From G963701675 sp963701675 (GTDB lineage Bacteria; Planctomycetota; Planctomycetia; Gemmatales; Gemmataceae): a stretch of 64,000 nt of DNA. Under the pieces are notes generated by a model, which was given only the letters and a program-made list of their open reading frames with translations, was not told the DNA's origin and did no database searches. How positions within the stretch are numbered: position 1 is the stretch's first letter; the number at the start of each line of letters is the position of its first letter. Position numbers and translations under genes: made by a program. This document shows, one piece after another, positions 16,612-26,974 of this stretch. Where the stretch lies: the NCBI GenBank assembly GCA_963701675.1, contig OY969623.1, positions 6,758,001 through 6,822,000 on the forward strand, read 5' to 3'.

Positions 16612-19600
16612 GTGAACCGTCCGATTTCTTTCCTAGCGCGCGTCCGACGGAACCATCCCAAAGAACTTCGATCCGAACGGCGAAGGCGTTATTTTCAGCC
16701 GCGAATCGAGGGTCTCGAATCACGCGCGGTGCCAGCCTTGCTGCTCAACGAATTCAGCGTCAACACGCCGGCAACGGACAATCCGTTTGAGTATATGGAA
16801 GTGAAGGATTCGCCCAGCGCGACCATCCCCGCGGGCACTTACCTCGTCGACTTCGAAGGTGACGGAACTGGCGCCGGCATTGCCGATATGGTGGTCAATC
16901 TGTCGGGAATGACGGTTGGTACGAATGGCCTGCTGATGGTGAAGTCTCCAACCGGCGGCCATACTCCACCCGCTGCAACCACCGTTGTGACGGACGCTCA
17001 GCTAGACACCGTCGGTGGAGGACTGGAAAATGGAACGATTAGCTTTCTCTTAATTTCGAGTGGAACCGCGATCACCGAGACCACTGATTACGACACGAAC
17101 AACGACGGCTTGTTCGATGCCCTGCCGGGCGGCGCCGTCATTCTCGATGCCGTCGGATGGAGTGATGGTGGTGGCAGCGACCGTGTCTACGGCGGCGTGA
17201 GTTTGACGCAAGCTTCCGGCGTAACGGATGCAGCGTCGCGATTCAGCAACAACTCGGCCACGTCCTCCCCTACCGCATGGTACAACGGCGACCTCACCGG
17301 CATCGACAATACCGCGGTTGATTACGACGCAACTACCGGAAGTGCTAACCTGCCGACCAACGCCAAGATTACTCCCGGCGACGCGAACTTCGCATCCAAC
17401 CAACAAAGCACGACGACTAGTGTGGTCGCGGATATCAACCCGACCGTTTTCGGCGAGATGGTGACTTTCACCGCCACGGTCACGACAGGAACCGGCACTC
17501 CGACCGGTACGGTTGAATTCTTCGACGGCGCAACCAGTCTCGGTACAGATACGTTGGATGGCAGCGCACAAGCAACGCTCGGCGTGGGTAATCTTCCTGT
17601 GGGCAGCCGGAGCATCACGGCGACATACGTCGGCGACACCAATTATTCCGGCAGCACTTCTTCGCCGATAACTCAAACGGTAAACCAGGCGAGCACCACC
17701 ACGGCGCTTGGCTCGTCCGTCAACCCGTCCGTGTTTGGCCAGTCGGTTACCTTTACCGCAACGGTCACTGTAGTGGCGCCCGGTGGCGGGACGGCTACGG
17801 GCACCGTCGAGTTCTTTGACGGAGCAACGAGCTTGGGAACAGACTCACTGGACGGCAGCGGCCTAGCCTCAATCGATGTGTCGACTTTGACCGTCGGTGG
17901 ACACAGCATAACGGCGACCTACGGCGGCGCGACCGCATATGTCGGCAGCACGTCGTCGCCGTTATCTCAAACCGTTAATCAAGCGAGCACGACCACGGCG
18001 CTGGGTTCGTCCGCTAATCCATCTGTATTCGGCCAATCGGTTACGTTCACGGCGACGGTTACGGCAGTCGCTCCCGGGTCGGGGACGCCGACCGGCACCG
18101 TGGAGTTCTTCGACGGCGCCACCAGTCTCGGCACCGACACGCTCAACGGTAGCGGACAGGCCTCCATTAACGTGTCCAGCTTCACGGTGGGAAGTCACAG
18201 CATCACCGCGACGTACGGCGGGGCAACGGCATACGTCGGCAGCACCTCCTCGCCGTTGTCGCAGACGGTGAACAAGTCCAGCACCAGTACCGCCGTGGTT
18301 TCATCCGTCAATCCGTCGGTGTTCGGCCAATCGGTTACGTTTACGGCGACGGTGACGGTAGTGGCGCCGGGCACCGGAACTCCGAGCGGCACGGTAGAGT
18401 TTTTTGACGGCGCAACCAGCCTTGGCACGGACACGCTCGATGGGGGCGGTCAAGCATCCATTGGTGTGGCGAACTTGAGCGTTGCGGGCCATAACATCAC
18501 CGCAACGTACAACGGCTCACCACCGTATTTTGGCAGCACCTCGTCCGTGCTGACGCAGACGGTGAACAAGGCCAGCACCAATACGGCTGTTGTAGCGTCA
18601 ACCAACCCAACGGTGTTCGGGCAAACGGTGACCTTCACCGCAACAGTGACGTCGGTAGCGCCCGGGGCGGGCACACCGGCAGGCACCGTGGAGTTCTTCT
18701 TCGGCGCGACTAGCCTCGGAACTGATACGCTCGACGGCAGCGGCGTGGCCCAGCTTCCCACGGGTGCTATTCCTGTCGGTACACATTCGGTAACGGCACA
18801 ATACCTGGGCGACAGCAGCTACAACACCAGCACATCGACCGGACTGAGCCACACGGTCAACAAAGCGAACACCACCAGCGTGGTTATTTCGTCGGGCAGC
18901 CCGTCATTACACAATCAGCAAGTGACGTTCACGGCGACGGTTTCTGCCGTCGCGCCAGGCTCGGGTGTGCCCACCGGCTCCGTTGAGTTCTTCGATGGCG
19001 TAACCAGCCTCGGCACGCAACCCCTGAATGGAAGCGGGCAGGCGTTACTGAACACGACGGGCTTGAGCATTGGCAGCCATTCGATCACGGTGTCATATCT
19101 CGGCAGTAGCAACTACAACACGAGCACTTCTGCGCCGATCACCCAGGTCGTGAATCAGCTGGTCGCCACGTGGGTGGGAGGAGCATCCGGAGATCCCACG
19201 AGCTGGAGCAACGGCGCCAACTGGGACGGTGGCCTGGTTCCGACCGATGGTGACGAAGCGATCTTTACCGGCTTTGGAACCCAGAGTTTCGTCTCCGTTA
19301 TCGACCCGACGCATCCCGGTACCATCGCCGCGATCACCATCGACGGAACATGGGGTGGACAAATCACCGTCAACCGGTCAATGAGCGTCACGGACCGCCT
19401 CGACCTCGGTAGTGGCAGCATCGACGGAAACGGCGCCGTGAGCTTCGACGGCGGTACATGGAACTTCGGTTCGGTAGACGTCGGAACGGGTGGTTGGACG
19501 AATAACGGCACTTTGGTCGCAAACGGATTCTTCGTCCAGATCATCGGCTCCGGCACGTTCGTGAACAACAGCGTCTTCTCGCAGCCGACCGGTGGGACGA

Positions 19601-20558
19601 CGATCTCGGCGACCTTTACCAATAACGGCACGGTGGACGTGGCCGGGCTACTGCAACTTACTGGACCATTCACCAACTTCTCCGGGACCACCCTGACCGG
19701 CGGGACGTACAAACTGACCGGCACGTTGCAGTTCAACGGTGCGGACATTCAAACCAATGCGGCGACATTGGAACTAACGGGTCCGGGATCATCGATTCTG
19801 GATCAGTCGAATAATAATGGTCTGGCCAACTATGCTGCTAACACCGCGGCCGGCTCGCTTACCCTTGCGACCGGTCGAGCCATTACCACGGTTGGACCAT
19901 TTGCCAACGCCGGTACGTTAGCGCTCAAACCCGGCGGACGCTTTACATCGACGGGAGTGATGACTCAGACGGCAGGACAGACGCTTCTGCTCGGTGGTGG
20001 ACTCAAAGTTCCTAGCGGGATGCAGTTGAACGGTGGGTTGCTGTCCGGCAAGGGAAGCGTCCTGGGCAATGTGACCAACAACGGCGGGACCGTGGTGCCC
20101 GGCGGAACGGGCGCAGCTGGCGTTCTTCGCATCAATGGTCATTACGTGCAGGGACCGGGCGGCACGCTCAACATCGAGATTGGCGGTCTAACGCAAGGCG
20201 TGGACTACGATTTGCTAAGGGCCCAACTTACGGCGACGCTCGATGGCACCATGAACGTATCTTTCCTGGGGCCTATGTGCCCACTAACGGCGATGCGTTT
20301 CAAGTGATAAGCACCAACATCGGCCTCTCCGGCACGTTCGCGACGATCAACGGCCTGGTGTTCGGCGGCCAGCAGTTCACACCCAACTACAATCCCTTTG
20401 ATGTAACACTGGTCACCTCTGCGTTCCCGGCTCCGCCGGCGCCCGGGCGTCGACAAGCACCGCAATCGCCAAGCCCAGTCGCGGACCAGCCAGACTGGAT
20501 CAGAGTACTTCAAGCCACGCTTGTTTCGGCAGAGTTGGACAATGATGACCGAGGCTAA
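16612..20558 (+). CDS. Large exported protein with lamin-tail-like and six Ig-like domains, 3' frame break
   Basis: The start at 16612 is GTG with an AGGAG-like site before it. The N-terminus has the planctomycete-type export signature RRYFQPRIEGLESRAVPAL. Residues about 40-210 resemble a lamin-tail domain (LLLNEFSVNTP, ILDAVGWSDGG). Then come six Ig-like domains of about 98 residues, each ending in an 'SITATY...TQTVN' strand, and after them a beta-helix-like region starting WVGGASGDPTSWSNGANW. The frame is lost at 20268-20272. Restoring one G in a GGGG run gives FLGAYVPTNGDAFQVI and continues to 20558, for 1,315 residues. Probable role: surface or extracellular adhesion/matrix protein (inference). 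Confidence 0.8.
17692..19160 (+). repeat. Tandem Ig-like domain repeats with a 294-bp period
   Basis: Units begin near 17692, 17986, 18280, 18574 and 18868, exactly 294 bases (98 codons) apart. A slightly shorter first unit starts near 17404. Each encodes a TTTALGSSVNPSVFGQSVTF-type strand. Neighbouring units are very similar, the third and second most of all, so the array probably grows and shrinks by recombination. Confidence 0.85.
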
Positions 20559-20585
20559 ATAACCAATAATCCGAGTCGCGCACTT

Positions 20586-20648
20586 AGCGAGTCTTCGGGC
20601 GCAGTAAGCGGACTTGCTCCGCCTGCTCACTGCGCTTGAAGACTCGCT
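20586..20648 (+). repeat. 63-base imperfect palindrome (REP/MITE-like)
   Basis: The left arm begins AGCGAGTCTTC and the right arm ends GAAGACTCGCT; inner parts (GCGCAGT / ACTGCGC) also pair, leaving a small loop. It lies in the 212-base gap after the Ig-repeat gene. It could serve as a terminator-like hairpin or be a dispersed palindromic element. Confidence 0.6.
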
Positions 20649-20770
20649 GCGTACGCGGCTCGGAGGGCGCTTCGCGAAACGAACTCCGCCGTGTACAATA
20701 CTGCGGTTTCACTGGAACGGGTATCTGTTATCCCGAAGGCGCAGTTGCGGTAAGGAGTACAGCCGACATT

Positions 20771-21274
20771 ATGAGCGTGGACGCCGAGAACGAACCAGCC
20801 GACCATCCGCTCCTCGACCGGGTTCGCGTACCGGGCACATTGTTAATGGGTGTCGGTTTTGCGAATCTTCTTGGCGGTCTGTTATTGCTCCAAACCGGGA
20901 TTCAGGCGTCGAAGAAGACGCCCGCTGAGTTTCGTGAGGGGCAGCGCGAAGCAATTGAGTGGATGAAGGAACTTGGTTTCACCGTGGATGGCGCAGGCCG
21001 GCCGGAGATGGACGTGGCTGCCGAGGACTTACAGCACCTTAACGTCAGGCTGTGTATCGGTTGGGCCGTTCTTACGTTTTTCGGCGCGTTTATCACGACT
21101 TACGGCGGTTACAACTTACGTAACCTGAATTCATACAAGATGGCGCTCTGCGGTGCACTCATGGCGGCGATCCCCTGCACCTCGCCGAGTTCCATCTGTG
21201 GACTCGGCTTGGTCGTGGGCATTTGGTGTCTTATCGTGTTGATGAACCGAGAAGTGAGATCGGCATTTCCTTAG
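20771..21274 (+). CDS. Hypothetical membrane protein
   Basis: 167 residues from ATG 20771. The frame is open further upstream, but that part is an intergenic palindrome region with no family-like sequence. Three or four hydrophobic segments: LLMGVGFANLLGGLLLLQ (about 23-40), LCIGWAVLTFFGAFITTY, MALCGALMAAIPC, and CGLGLVVGIWCLIVLM near the end. Between TM1 and TM2 lies a charged helix (EFREGQREAIEWMKELG). I do not recognise the family; it resembles small membrane proteins common in planctomycetes. The downstream mqnD-like gene starts 9 bases later, so the two may be co-transcribed. Confidence 0.7.
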   Translation: MSVDAENEPADHPLLDRVRVPGTLLMGVGFANLLGGLLLLQTGIQASKKTPAEFREGQREAIEWMKELGFTVDGAGRPEMDVAAEDLQHLNVRLCIGWAVLTFFGAFITTYGGYNLRNLNSYKMALCGALMAAIPCTSPSSICGLGLVVGIWCLIVLMNREVRSAFP

Positions 21275-21282
21275 GAACCTCC

Positions 21283-22122
21283 ATGGCTAAGCGATTGATA
21301 CGTGTCGGTCATAGTCCAGATCCCGACGATGCGTTCATGTTCTACGCGTTGGCGCACAATAAGATCGACACCGGCGATTTGGATTTTCGGCACGAACTTC
21401 ACGACATTGAGACGCTGAATCGGCGGGCACTCCATGGCGAGCTAGAGGTCACCGCCATCAGCATCCATGCTTACGCCTTCATGCTTGAAAAGTACGCGCT
21501 GCTGCCTAGCGGTTGCAGCATGGGTGACCGATACGGGCCGATGGTGGTTTCCAAGAAACCAATGAGCGTTGCCGATCTCCGAACTGCGAAACTGGCGGTA
21601 CCCGGTACGCTCACCACCGCATTCTTGACTTTGCGATTGCTGGCGCCGAATGAGTTTCAATTTGAAGTCATACCCTTTGATCGGATCATCGGCGAAGTTG
21701 CCGCGGGTCATTTTGACGCCGGCCTGATCATTCACGAGGGCCAGTTGACGTTTCGAAACCAGGGGCTGCACCTGGTTTGCGATCTGGGAGTCTGGTGGCA
21801 GGAGAAGACTGGGCTGCCTTTACCGTTGGGAGGCAACGTCGTTCGCCGCGACCTCGGGACCGACACGATTGACGAGGTTAGCCGATTGCTGAAGGAGAGC
21901 ATTCGCTACTCATTGGCTCATCGTGATGAGGCGCTGGAGTACGCGCTGCAATATGCGCGCGACATGGACAAAAAACTCGCGGACGAGTTTGTCGGAATGT
22001 ATGTCAATGACTGGACGCTGGACTACGGTCCGCGCGGGCGGGAAGCGGTCCGGCGCTTACTGGAAGAAGCCCACCGGGCGGGAATCATACCATCGGCAGT
22101 GAACGTCGAATTTGTCGCGTAA
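21283..22122 (+). CDS. mqnD: 1,4-dihydroxy-6-naphthoate synthase (menaquinone, futalosine pathway)
   Basis: 279 residues from ATG 21283, with TAGGAACC as a ribosome site. It opens with VGHSPDPDDAFMFYAL, the conserved MqnD N-terminus. The core is a periplasmic-binding-protein-like fold with KLAVPGTLTTAFLTLRL, EVAAGHFDAGLIIHEGQ and GVWWQEKTGLPLPLGGN. MqnD converts cyclic dehypoxanthinyl futalosine to 1,4-dihydroxy-6-naphthoate in the cytoplasm. It is the only menaquinone gene in the window. Length fits the family (about 270-290). No damage is visible. Confidence 0.88.
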   Translation: MAKRLIRVGHSPDPDDAFMFYALAHNKIDTGDLDFRHELHDIETLNRRALHGELEVTAISIHAYAFMLEKYALLPSGCSMGDRYGPMVVSKKPMSVADLRTAKLAVPGTLTTAFLTLRLLAPNEFQFEVIPFDRIIGEVAAGHFDAGLIIHEGQLTFRNQGLHLVCDLGVWWQEKTGLPLPLGGNVVRRDLGTDTIDEVSRLLKESIRYSLAHRDEALEYALQYARDMDKKLADEFVGMYVNDWTLDYGPRGREAVRRLLEEAHRAGIIPSAVNVEFVA

Positions 22123-22177
22123 TTCTGTTACCCTCCCAGTGCGCATTCCCGCTTCTGCCCACCGGATCGTTTGAATT

Positions 22178-22258
22178 GTAGGGTGCGTCAAGTCTTCGCA
22201 GACGCACCGGCCACCCTGTTGCAATCCGGTGCGTCTGCGCGGACTTGACACACCCTAC
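22178..22258 (+). repeat. 81-base long-stem palindrome (REP/MITE-like)
   Basis: The left arm begins GTAGGGTGCGTCAAGTC and the right arm ends GACTTGACACACCCTAC, with inner arms GCAGACGCACCGG and CCGGTGCGTCTGC. The two arms are near-perfect inverses around a short loop. This GTAGGGTGCGTCAAG type of element is widespread in bacterial genomes as I recall. It also lies between convergent-free gene ends, so it may help stop transcription from mqnD. Confidence 0.7.
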
Positions 22259-22425
22259 GAGAAATTTGCAGGTGCAACAACGGAAATACACCCATCCTCC
22301 CAAGTTGCCCTAGCTATGTCGCGGCCGATATGCGATGATTCCGAGCGTTACTTAGTTGGAAGTATTTGGGCCAAAGGGACTTGGTCCATCGGCCCATATC
22401 CCCGCCGACCGGTAGGACAGGACTC

Positions 22426-23457
22426 ATGCCGGCATCGGATTCATTACTCGATTCAAATTCGTCGCTCACAGCTTACCGCCGGGTGCGATTATCGCGCTTG
22501 CTGATATGGGGATGCGCTGTGGGTTGCTTGGTGGCCGGCGCGGCCGAAGCGGGGCGAGTTCTGTTCGGTCGGAACTTCCATGAGGTAATTCCCGGTCAAA
22601 TCTTTCGATGTGCTCAATTGAGTGCCGCGGATTTGGAGAATACGTCCCGTGTCTACGGCATTCGCACCGTGCTCAACCTCCGGGGACACGGTGCTGCGGC
22701 AGAATGGTACCGGGACGAATGCCGCGCCACGCAACGGCTCGACGTGAATCAGGCCGATGTGTGTTTTTCAGCCAGCCGGATGCCTTCCGCGACCGAGGTC
22801 CGGAGACTCATTGAGATTCTGGACCGGACCGAATATCCGATTCTCATGCACTGTCGGCAGGGCGCCGACCGGACTGGATTGGCGAGCGCAATCGCGTTGC
22901 TGTTGCATACGGATTCGGATCTGGAAAGCGCCTGCGGCCAATTGAGTTTGCGTTACGGACATTTCGCAGTCGGCCGCGCAGGACATCTCGACCGTTTCTT
23001 AGAACATTACGCGGACTGGTTACGCAAACGCAGCCAATCCCATTCCCGAGAGGTCTTTCGCCATTGGGCCACGGCCGAATACAGTCCTGCGGAATGCCGC
23101 TGTGAGTTCGAGGTGCTTGAACTTCCATCGCGCATCCGGCGCGGTGAGCAAACAGTAGTCCGCCTAAGAGCACATAACCGTGGTCTCGGGCCGTGGCAAC
23201 TGCGAGCGGAGAGCCACATCGGGTTTCATCTCTGCTTTGTACTTCGTGATCGGAATGAACGCGGTGTTACTTCGGGCCGGACCGGTCTATTCGATGCAGT
23301 CGTCGAACCCGGCCAAAGCATCGACCTGACATTTGTCATTCCTCCCATCCATGAACCCGGCCGTTATCGTTTGACGGCGGATATGGTGGACGAGCTCCAT
23401 TGCTGGTTTCATCAGACGGGGTCCGAGCCTCTGGAGCGAGAACTGGAGGTCGAATGA
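22426..23457 (+). CDS. Membrane-anchored tyrosine/dual-specificity phosphatase-like protein
   Basis: 343 residues from ATG 22426 (AGGACAGGACTC upstream). One N-terminal membrane segment (LLIWGCAVGCLVAGAAEAG, about 26-44). The phosphatase domain carries the signature HCRQGADRTGLAS (Cys-x5-Arg) at about residue 142, preceded by GIRTVLNLRG as in DSP/PTP-like enzymes. The C-terminal third (about 220-340) is a beta-rich domain of unknown type (RIRRGEQTVVRLRAHNRG). The protein would face the periplasm if the anchor is N-in. It overlaps the next gene (ATGA). The partner genes suggest a role in lipid or glycan handling rather than protein signalling (inference). Confidence 0.82.
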   Translation: MPASDSLLDSNSSLTAYRRVRLSRLLIWGCAVGCLVAGAAEAGRVLFGRNFHEVIPGQIFRCAQLSAADLENTSRVYGIRTVLNLRGHGAAAEWYRDECRATQRLDVNQADVCFSASRMPSATEVRRLIEILDRTEYPILMHCRQGADRTGLASAIALLLHTDSDLESACGQLSLRYGHFAVGRAGHLDRFLEHYADWLRKRSQSHSREVFRHWATAEYSPAECRCEFEVLELPSRIRRGEQTVVRLRAHNRGLGPWQLRAESHIGFHLCFVLRDRNERGVTSGRTGLFDAVVEPGQSIDLTFVIPPIHEPGRYRLTADMVDELHCWFHQTGSEPLERELEVE

Positions 23458-24506
23458 ACGCGACCTTGAGCCAAACAACGGCGAACGCTTCCCTGATTCG
23501 TGGAGAAGGCCGTTCGACGCCACAGCGTTATGATGCCATCGCCAAGAAACTCCGGTTACTGGTCAGCGTGGCATTGCTCGGATGGCTCGGTTGGCAAACA
23601 GATTGGGGACGAATCCGCGACGCGTTTACCAGTCTAAAAATCGAGTGGTGGCTTGCCGCTGTGGGGGTTTATTTCGTCGCGCAACTCATCAGCGCACTTC
23701 GCTGGCAATTGCTGGCCCGGCCGCTCGGATTTCACGAGTCGTTTCGTCAGTTTACTGGAATTTACTTCATCGGTATGTACTTCAATTTGTTGCTGCCGAC
23801 GGCCGTGGGCGGCGATGTGGTACGTGCATGGTGTCTCGACGGAAAGAGCCATCGGCGAATGGCTGCGTTTCTAAGTGTATTGGTTGATCGGCTAAGTGGT
23901 CTCTTCGTCCTGGTGTTGGTGGCATGTGCCGGCGTAGTTCTTTCTTCCATCCCGATTCCGGGGTGGATTGCCCTAAGCGTCTGGGCGAGCGCCGGTTTGT
24001 TTGTTGTTGCCGTATTAACGGTGCCGATTCTCGCGCGGCTGTTCCGACATGCCGCGCCACTCCGCCGCCTCGCCGATGCCCTCCGTTACTATTGGAGGCA
24101 TCCGCGCGTCCTGCTCTGGACGACGGGAATCTCCGTGGGCGTGCAGCTAGCAAACGTAATTCTTGTCTGGTTGGTTGGCCTGGCGCTTGGCCTGGGAATC
24201 CCACTAACCTACTACGCCGTGTTCGTGCCGCTTGTTACGCTTTTGACACTGTTACCGATCAGCGTGAACGGCATGGGCATTCGTGAAGGGAGCTCGGTTT
24301 TGTTTTTGGCGCCCATGGGAGTCGGCGAAGGGACGGCACTCTGTCTCGCCGTGCTCTGGTTCTTTGCATTGACCGCCGTGAGTCTCTGCGGTGGCATGGT
24401 GTATTTCTTCAATTGGGTTCCTCGGCCTGAGGTGATTTCTCCTTATGAAACTGTCGATCGTCATTCCGCTCAAGGACGAACGGGACAACCTGCGGCCGCT
24501 GCATGA
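23454..24506 (+). CDS. LPG-synthase-type multi-pass membrane protein (UPF0104)
   Basis: 350 residues, starting in the ATGA overlap at 23454. About eight hydrophobic segments spread over the whole protein, with the family motifs RWQLLARPLG, YFIGMYFNLLLPTAVGGDVVR and PISVNGMGIREGSSVLFLAPMG. This matches the flippase-like membrane part of MprF (PF03706), here without the catalytic domain. Such stand-alone proteins often sit beside glycosyltransferases, as here, and may move lipid-linked intermediates. The 62-base overlap with the next gene indicates tight coupling. Confidence 0.85.
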   Translation: MNATLSQTTANASLIRGEGRSTPQRYDAIAKKLRLLVSVALLGWLGWQTDWGRIRDAFTSLKIEWWLAAVGVYFVAQLISALRWQLLARPLGFHESFRQFTGIYFIGMYFNLLLPTAVGGDVVRAWCLDGKSHRRMAAFLSVLVDRLSGLFVLVLVACAGVVLSSIPIPGWIALSVWASAGLFVVAVLTVPILARLFRHAAPLRRLADALRYYWRHPRVLLWTTGISVGVQLANVILVWLVGLALGLGIPLTYYAVFVPLVTLLTLLPISVNGMGIREGSSVLFLAPMGVGEGTALCLAVLWFFALTAVSLCGGMVYFFNWVPRPEVISPYETVDRHSAQGRTGQPAAAA

Positions 24507-25413
24507 TCGGCTCTGCCGTAGCCTCGATCGGCTTGGCACTGATTACGAATTGGTGTTCGTGGACGACGGCAGCGTTGACGGCTCGTTCGCCGTGCTCGAG
24601 AGTCTTGCGGCAGCCGATCACCGAGTCAAGGTTATCCGCCTGCGCCGGAACTTTGGACAGTCGGCCGCTCTTAAGGCCGGCATCAATTGGTCGGACGGCG
24701 ACATCTTGGTGACGATGGACGGTGATCTCCAAAATGATCCCGAGGACATTCCGAGACTCTTGGAAAAGCTCGGCGAGGGCTACGACGCGGTTCTCGGCCT
24801 GCGGGCCAACAGGCATGACAATTTCCTGATTCGCAAACTTCCCAGTTGGCTCGCCAATTGGCTGATCCGCCGTGTCACCGGCGTCCCTATCCGTGACATG
24901 GGCTGCACGCTCCGAGCCATGCGTCGGGAACTGGCGGATGCGTTGCCGCTCTATGGTGAAATGCACCGCTTCGTTCCGGTGCTCGCCCAGCAACACGGCG
25001 CTCGCCTCGCACAGATCCCCGTGACACATCACGCTCGAACCGCCGGCAAGACGAAGTACAATCTGACACGCACATTCCGCGTCGTACTGGACTTGATTAC
25101 GGTCAAGTTTCTACACGGCTATCTGACGCGACCCATGCACATCATGGGGCTGGCTGGCCTCGTCGCGATGGGCCTCGGCGCTGTGGCGCTGCTGCTTACC
25201 GTGTGGATGAAGGCGCAGTACGGCCTGTTCATGACCGGCAATCCGCTCCTGCTCCTGAGTGTAATGCTGGAACTTGTTGGCGTGCAACTCATTTCTCTTG
25301 GTCTAATCGGCGAAGTCCTTACCCGTACCTATTTCGAGTCGCAACAGAAAAGCGCCTATGTGGTTCGCAGCACACTCAACCTCGAGCCACCGGTCCGCCG
25401 CCGGGCGGCCTAG
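24445..25413 (+). CDS. GT2 family glycosyltransferase, polyprenyl-phosphate sugar synthase type
   Basis: 322 residues. The N-terminal GT-A domain has LSIVIPLKDERDNLRPL, VFVDDGSVDGS (nucleotide-binding acidic cluster), GQSAALKAGI and VTMDGDLQNDPEDIP. Two C-terminal membrane helices follow (MHIMGLAGLVAMGLGAVALLL; NPLLLLSVMLELVGVQLISL). This is the GtrB/DPM1-like layout, which moves a sugar from UDP- or GDP-sugar to undecaprenyl-phosphate on the cytoplasmic face. The start inside the previous gene by 62 bases links it to the flippase-like protein, which could then turn over the product (inference). Confidence 0.87.
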   Translation: MKLSIVIPLKDERDNLRPLHDRLCRSLDRLGTDYELVFVDDGSVDGSFAVLESLAAADHRVKVIRLRRNFGQSAALKAGINWSDGDILVTMDGDLQNDPEDIPRLLEKLGEGYDAVLGLRANRHDNFLIRKLPSWLANWLIRRVTGVPIRDMGCTLRAMRRELADALPLYGEMHRFVPVLAQQHGARLAQIPVTHHARTAGKTKYNLTRTFRVVLDLITVKFLHGYLTRPMHIMGLAGLVAMGLGAVALLLTVWMKAQYGLFMTGNPLLLLSVMLELVGVQLISLGLIGEVLTRTYFESQQKSAYVVRSTLNLEPPVRRRAA

Positions 25414-25540
25414 TACCTACCGAAGCACGAAATGCCATACATAGCCCTTCCTCAGGATGCGGCTCGTTTTCGTTTACTCCTCCCTGGTGTCTGAACTTCT
25501 AAAATCATCTGTCCCACGAACCTTGTTCAGGTTGAGCGCC

Positions 25541-26872
25541 ATGAATGTTTTAGCCGGAGGAATTTGTCGGTATCTTTTTCGTTTCCTCCTCTTCTACTGG
25601 ATTTGCTTCATCTTTCCGTTCCCATTCGACCTCGTCGGTTTGCCGCTTCAGCTCGTCGACGCGACAGACCAGCCGGCCTGGATGAAAGTTGCGGGAGAGT
25701 ACTACCAAGAGGGCTATTCGTGGGTCTCCAGCAAAAAGCATGACGCCTGCAAATGGGTCGGCGACCACATTCTGGATGTCAACGTCATCATTCAGCCGAC
25801 CGGCAGCGGCGATACCATGCGCGCTTACGTCGGCTGCCTCTGTGCGGTTGTCATCGCTGCCGCTGCCGCCTTGTTGTGGACGCTGGTTGTGCTGCTGGTA
25901 CGTTGGTGGAAACCTGACTGGCGCCCGGATGCCTTGCTGCACGGCTTTGTCAGAGTGTTGGTCCGTTTTTTTCTAATCAGAATGCTATTTGGTTATGGCT
26001 TTGCCAAGGTCTTCCCGCTACAGTTCTCCGAACCCAATTCCTTTCGTCTCAGTCAGCAACTGGGCGACATGTCTCCTATGGGCTTGCTGTGGACCTTCAT
26101 GGGATTCTCGACGCCTTACCAGATGTTTACCGGAGCGGTGGAGGTGCTGGGCGGATTGTTGCTCATAACGCGGCGAACTACTCTCCTCGGTGCACTGGTC
26201 GCCATAGTGGCAATGACGCAAATCTTCGTCCTGAACATGTGCTTCGACGTGCCGGTGAAACTCTATTCCTTGCACTATCTCATAATGGCCATTTTTCTAG
26301 CCGCTCCTGAACTGCCTCGGATCGTGAAAGTGTTGGTGCTTGGCTGGGCTGTTGAAGCCAGACCTTTCAAGCCCCTTTTAGGAAACGTCAAGGTCGATCG
26401 ATTCGCCGTCGTGTTTCGCACCGTACTGGTGGCCGCCATGCTCTACAGTCAAATCCGTGCAGGCTATGTTAGCTTGAGCGACAGGCACACCCCCGCGCCT
26501 ATATCTGGCCGCTGGGACGTAGTCTCCATGCGGGTGGATAAGAATGAGTCGGACACCGGCGCTCCCATGGCTTGGAGTTGGCTCGACTTCAGCAACAAGT
26601 TCACACTGAGGTTGTCCGGGCCTAAACCACCCACCATGGCTTACCGGATCACATGGAAGCCCGAAGACAAAACATTCACCCTTACCAAGTTCGGCGAGCC
26701 TTCATGGTCGGCGACTTTTGCCTACGACATGCCTCAACCGGATAGGCTCGAACTCCACGGACTAATGGATGGCAAGGACATCATAGCGACACTGAAACCC
26801 TCGCCGGAGCAGCGCTACGAGTTGATGAACCGGGGCTTTCACTGGATCCAGGAGAGGCCTTACAATCGGTGA
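25541..26872 (+). CDS. DoxX-like multi-pass membrane protein
   Basis: 443 residues from ATG 25541; an in-frame extension to 25457 exists but lacks a better ribosome site. There are several hydrophobic helices: FRFLLFYWICFIFPFPFDLVG, VVIAAAAALLWTLVVLLV, LIRMLFGYGFAKVFPLQF, then AVEVLGGLLLITRRTTLLGA and MTQIFVLNMCFDVPVKLYS, which resemble DoxX/SURF4-type four-helix units. The last 110 residues form a soluble beta-rich domain (YRITWKPEDKTFTLTKFGEP). Function unknown. It lies 127 bases after the glycosyltransferase and in the same direction. Confidence 0.75.
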   Translation: MNVLAGGICRYLFRFLLFYWICFIFPFPFDLVGLPLQLVDATDQPAWMKVAGEYYQEGYSWVSSKKHDACKWVGDHILDVNVIIQPTGSGDTMRAYVGCLCAVVIAAAAALLWTLVVLLVRWWKPDWRPDALLHGFVRVLVRFFLIRMLFGYGFAKVFPLQFSEPNSFRLSQQLGDMSPMGLLWTFMGFSTPYQMFTGAVEVLGGLLLITRRTTLLGALVAIVAMTQIFVLNMCFDVPVKLYSLHYLIMAIFLAAPELPRIVKVLVLGWAVEARPFKPLLGNVKVDRFAVVFRTVLVAAMLYSQIRAGYVSLSDRHTPAPISGRWDVVSMRVDKNESDTGAPMAWSWLDFSNKFTLRLSGPKPPTMAYRITWKPEDKTFTLTKFGEPSWSATFAYDMPQPDRLELHGLMDGKDIIATLKPSPEQRYELMNRGFHWIQERPYNR

Positions 26873-26974
26873 AAAAAGGCGTACCCACTACAGCTTTAAC
26901 GCAAGTTGGCGAGATTCGCCCGCGTTCCAGAAGCCGGCCCGGCAAGCCGTGTTCTCGCGTCCGGCCGTGGCCGA

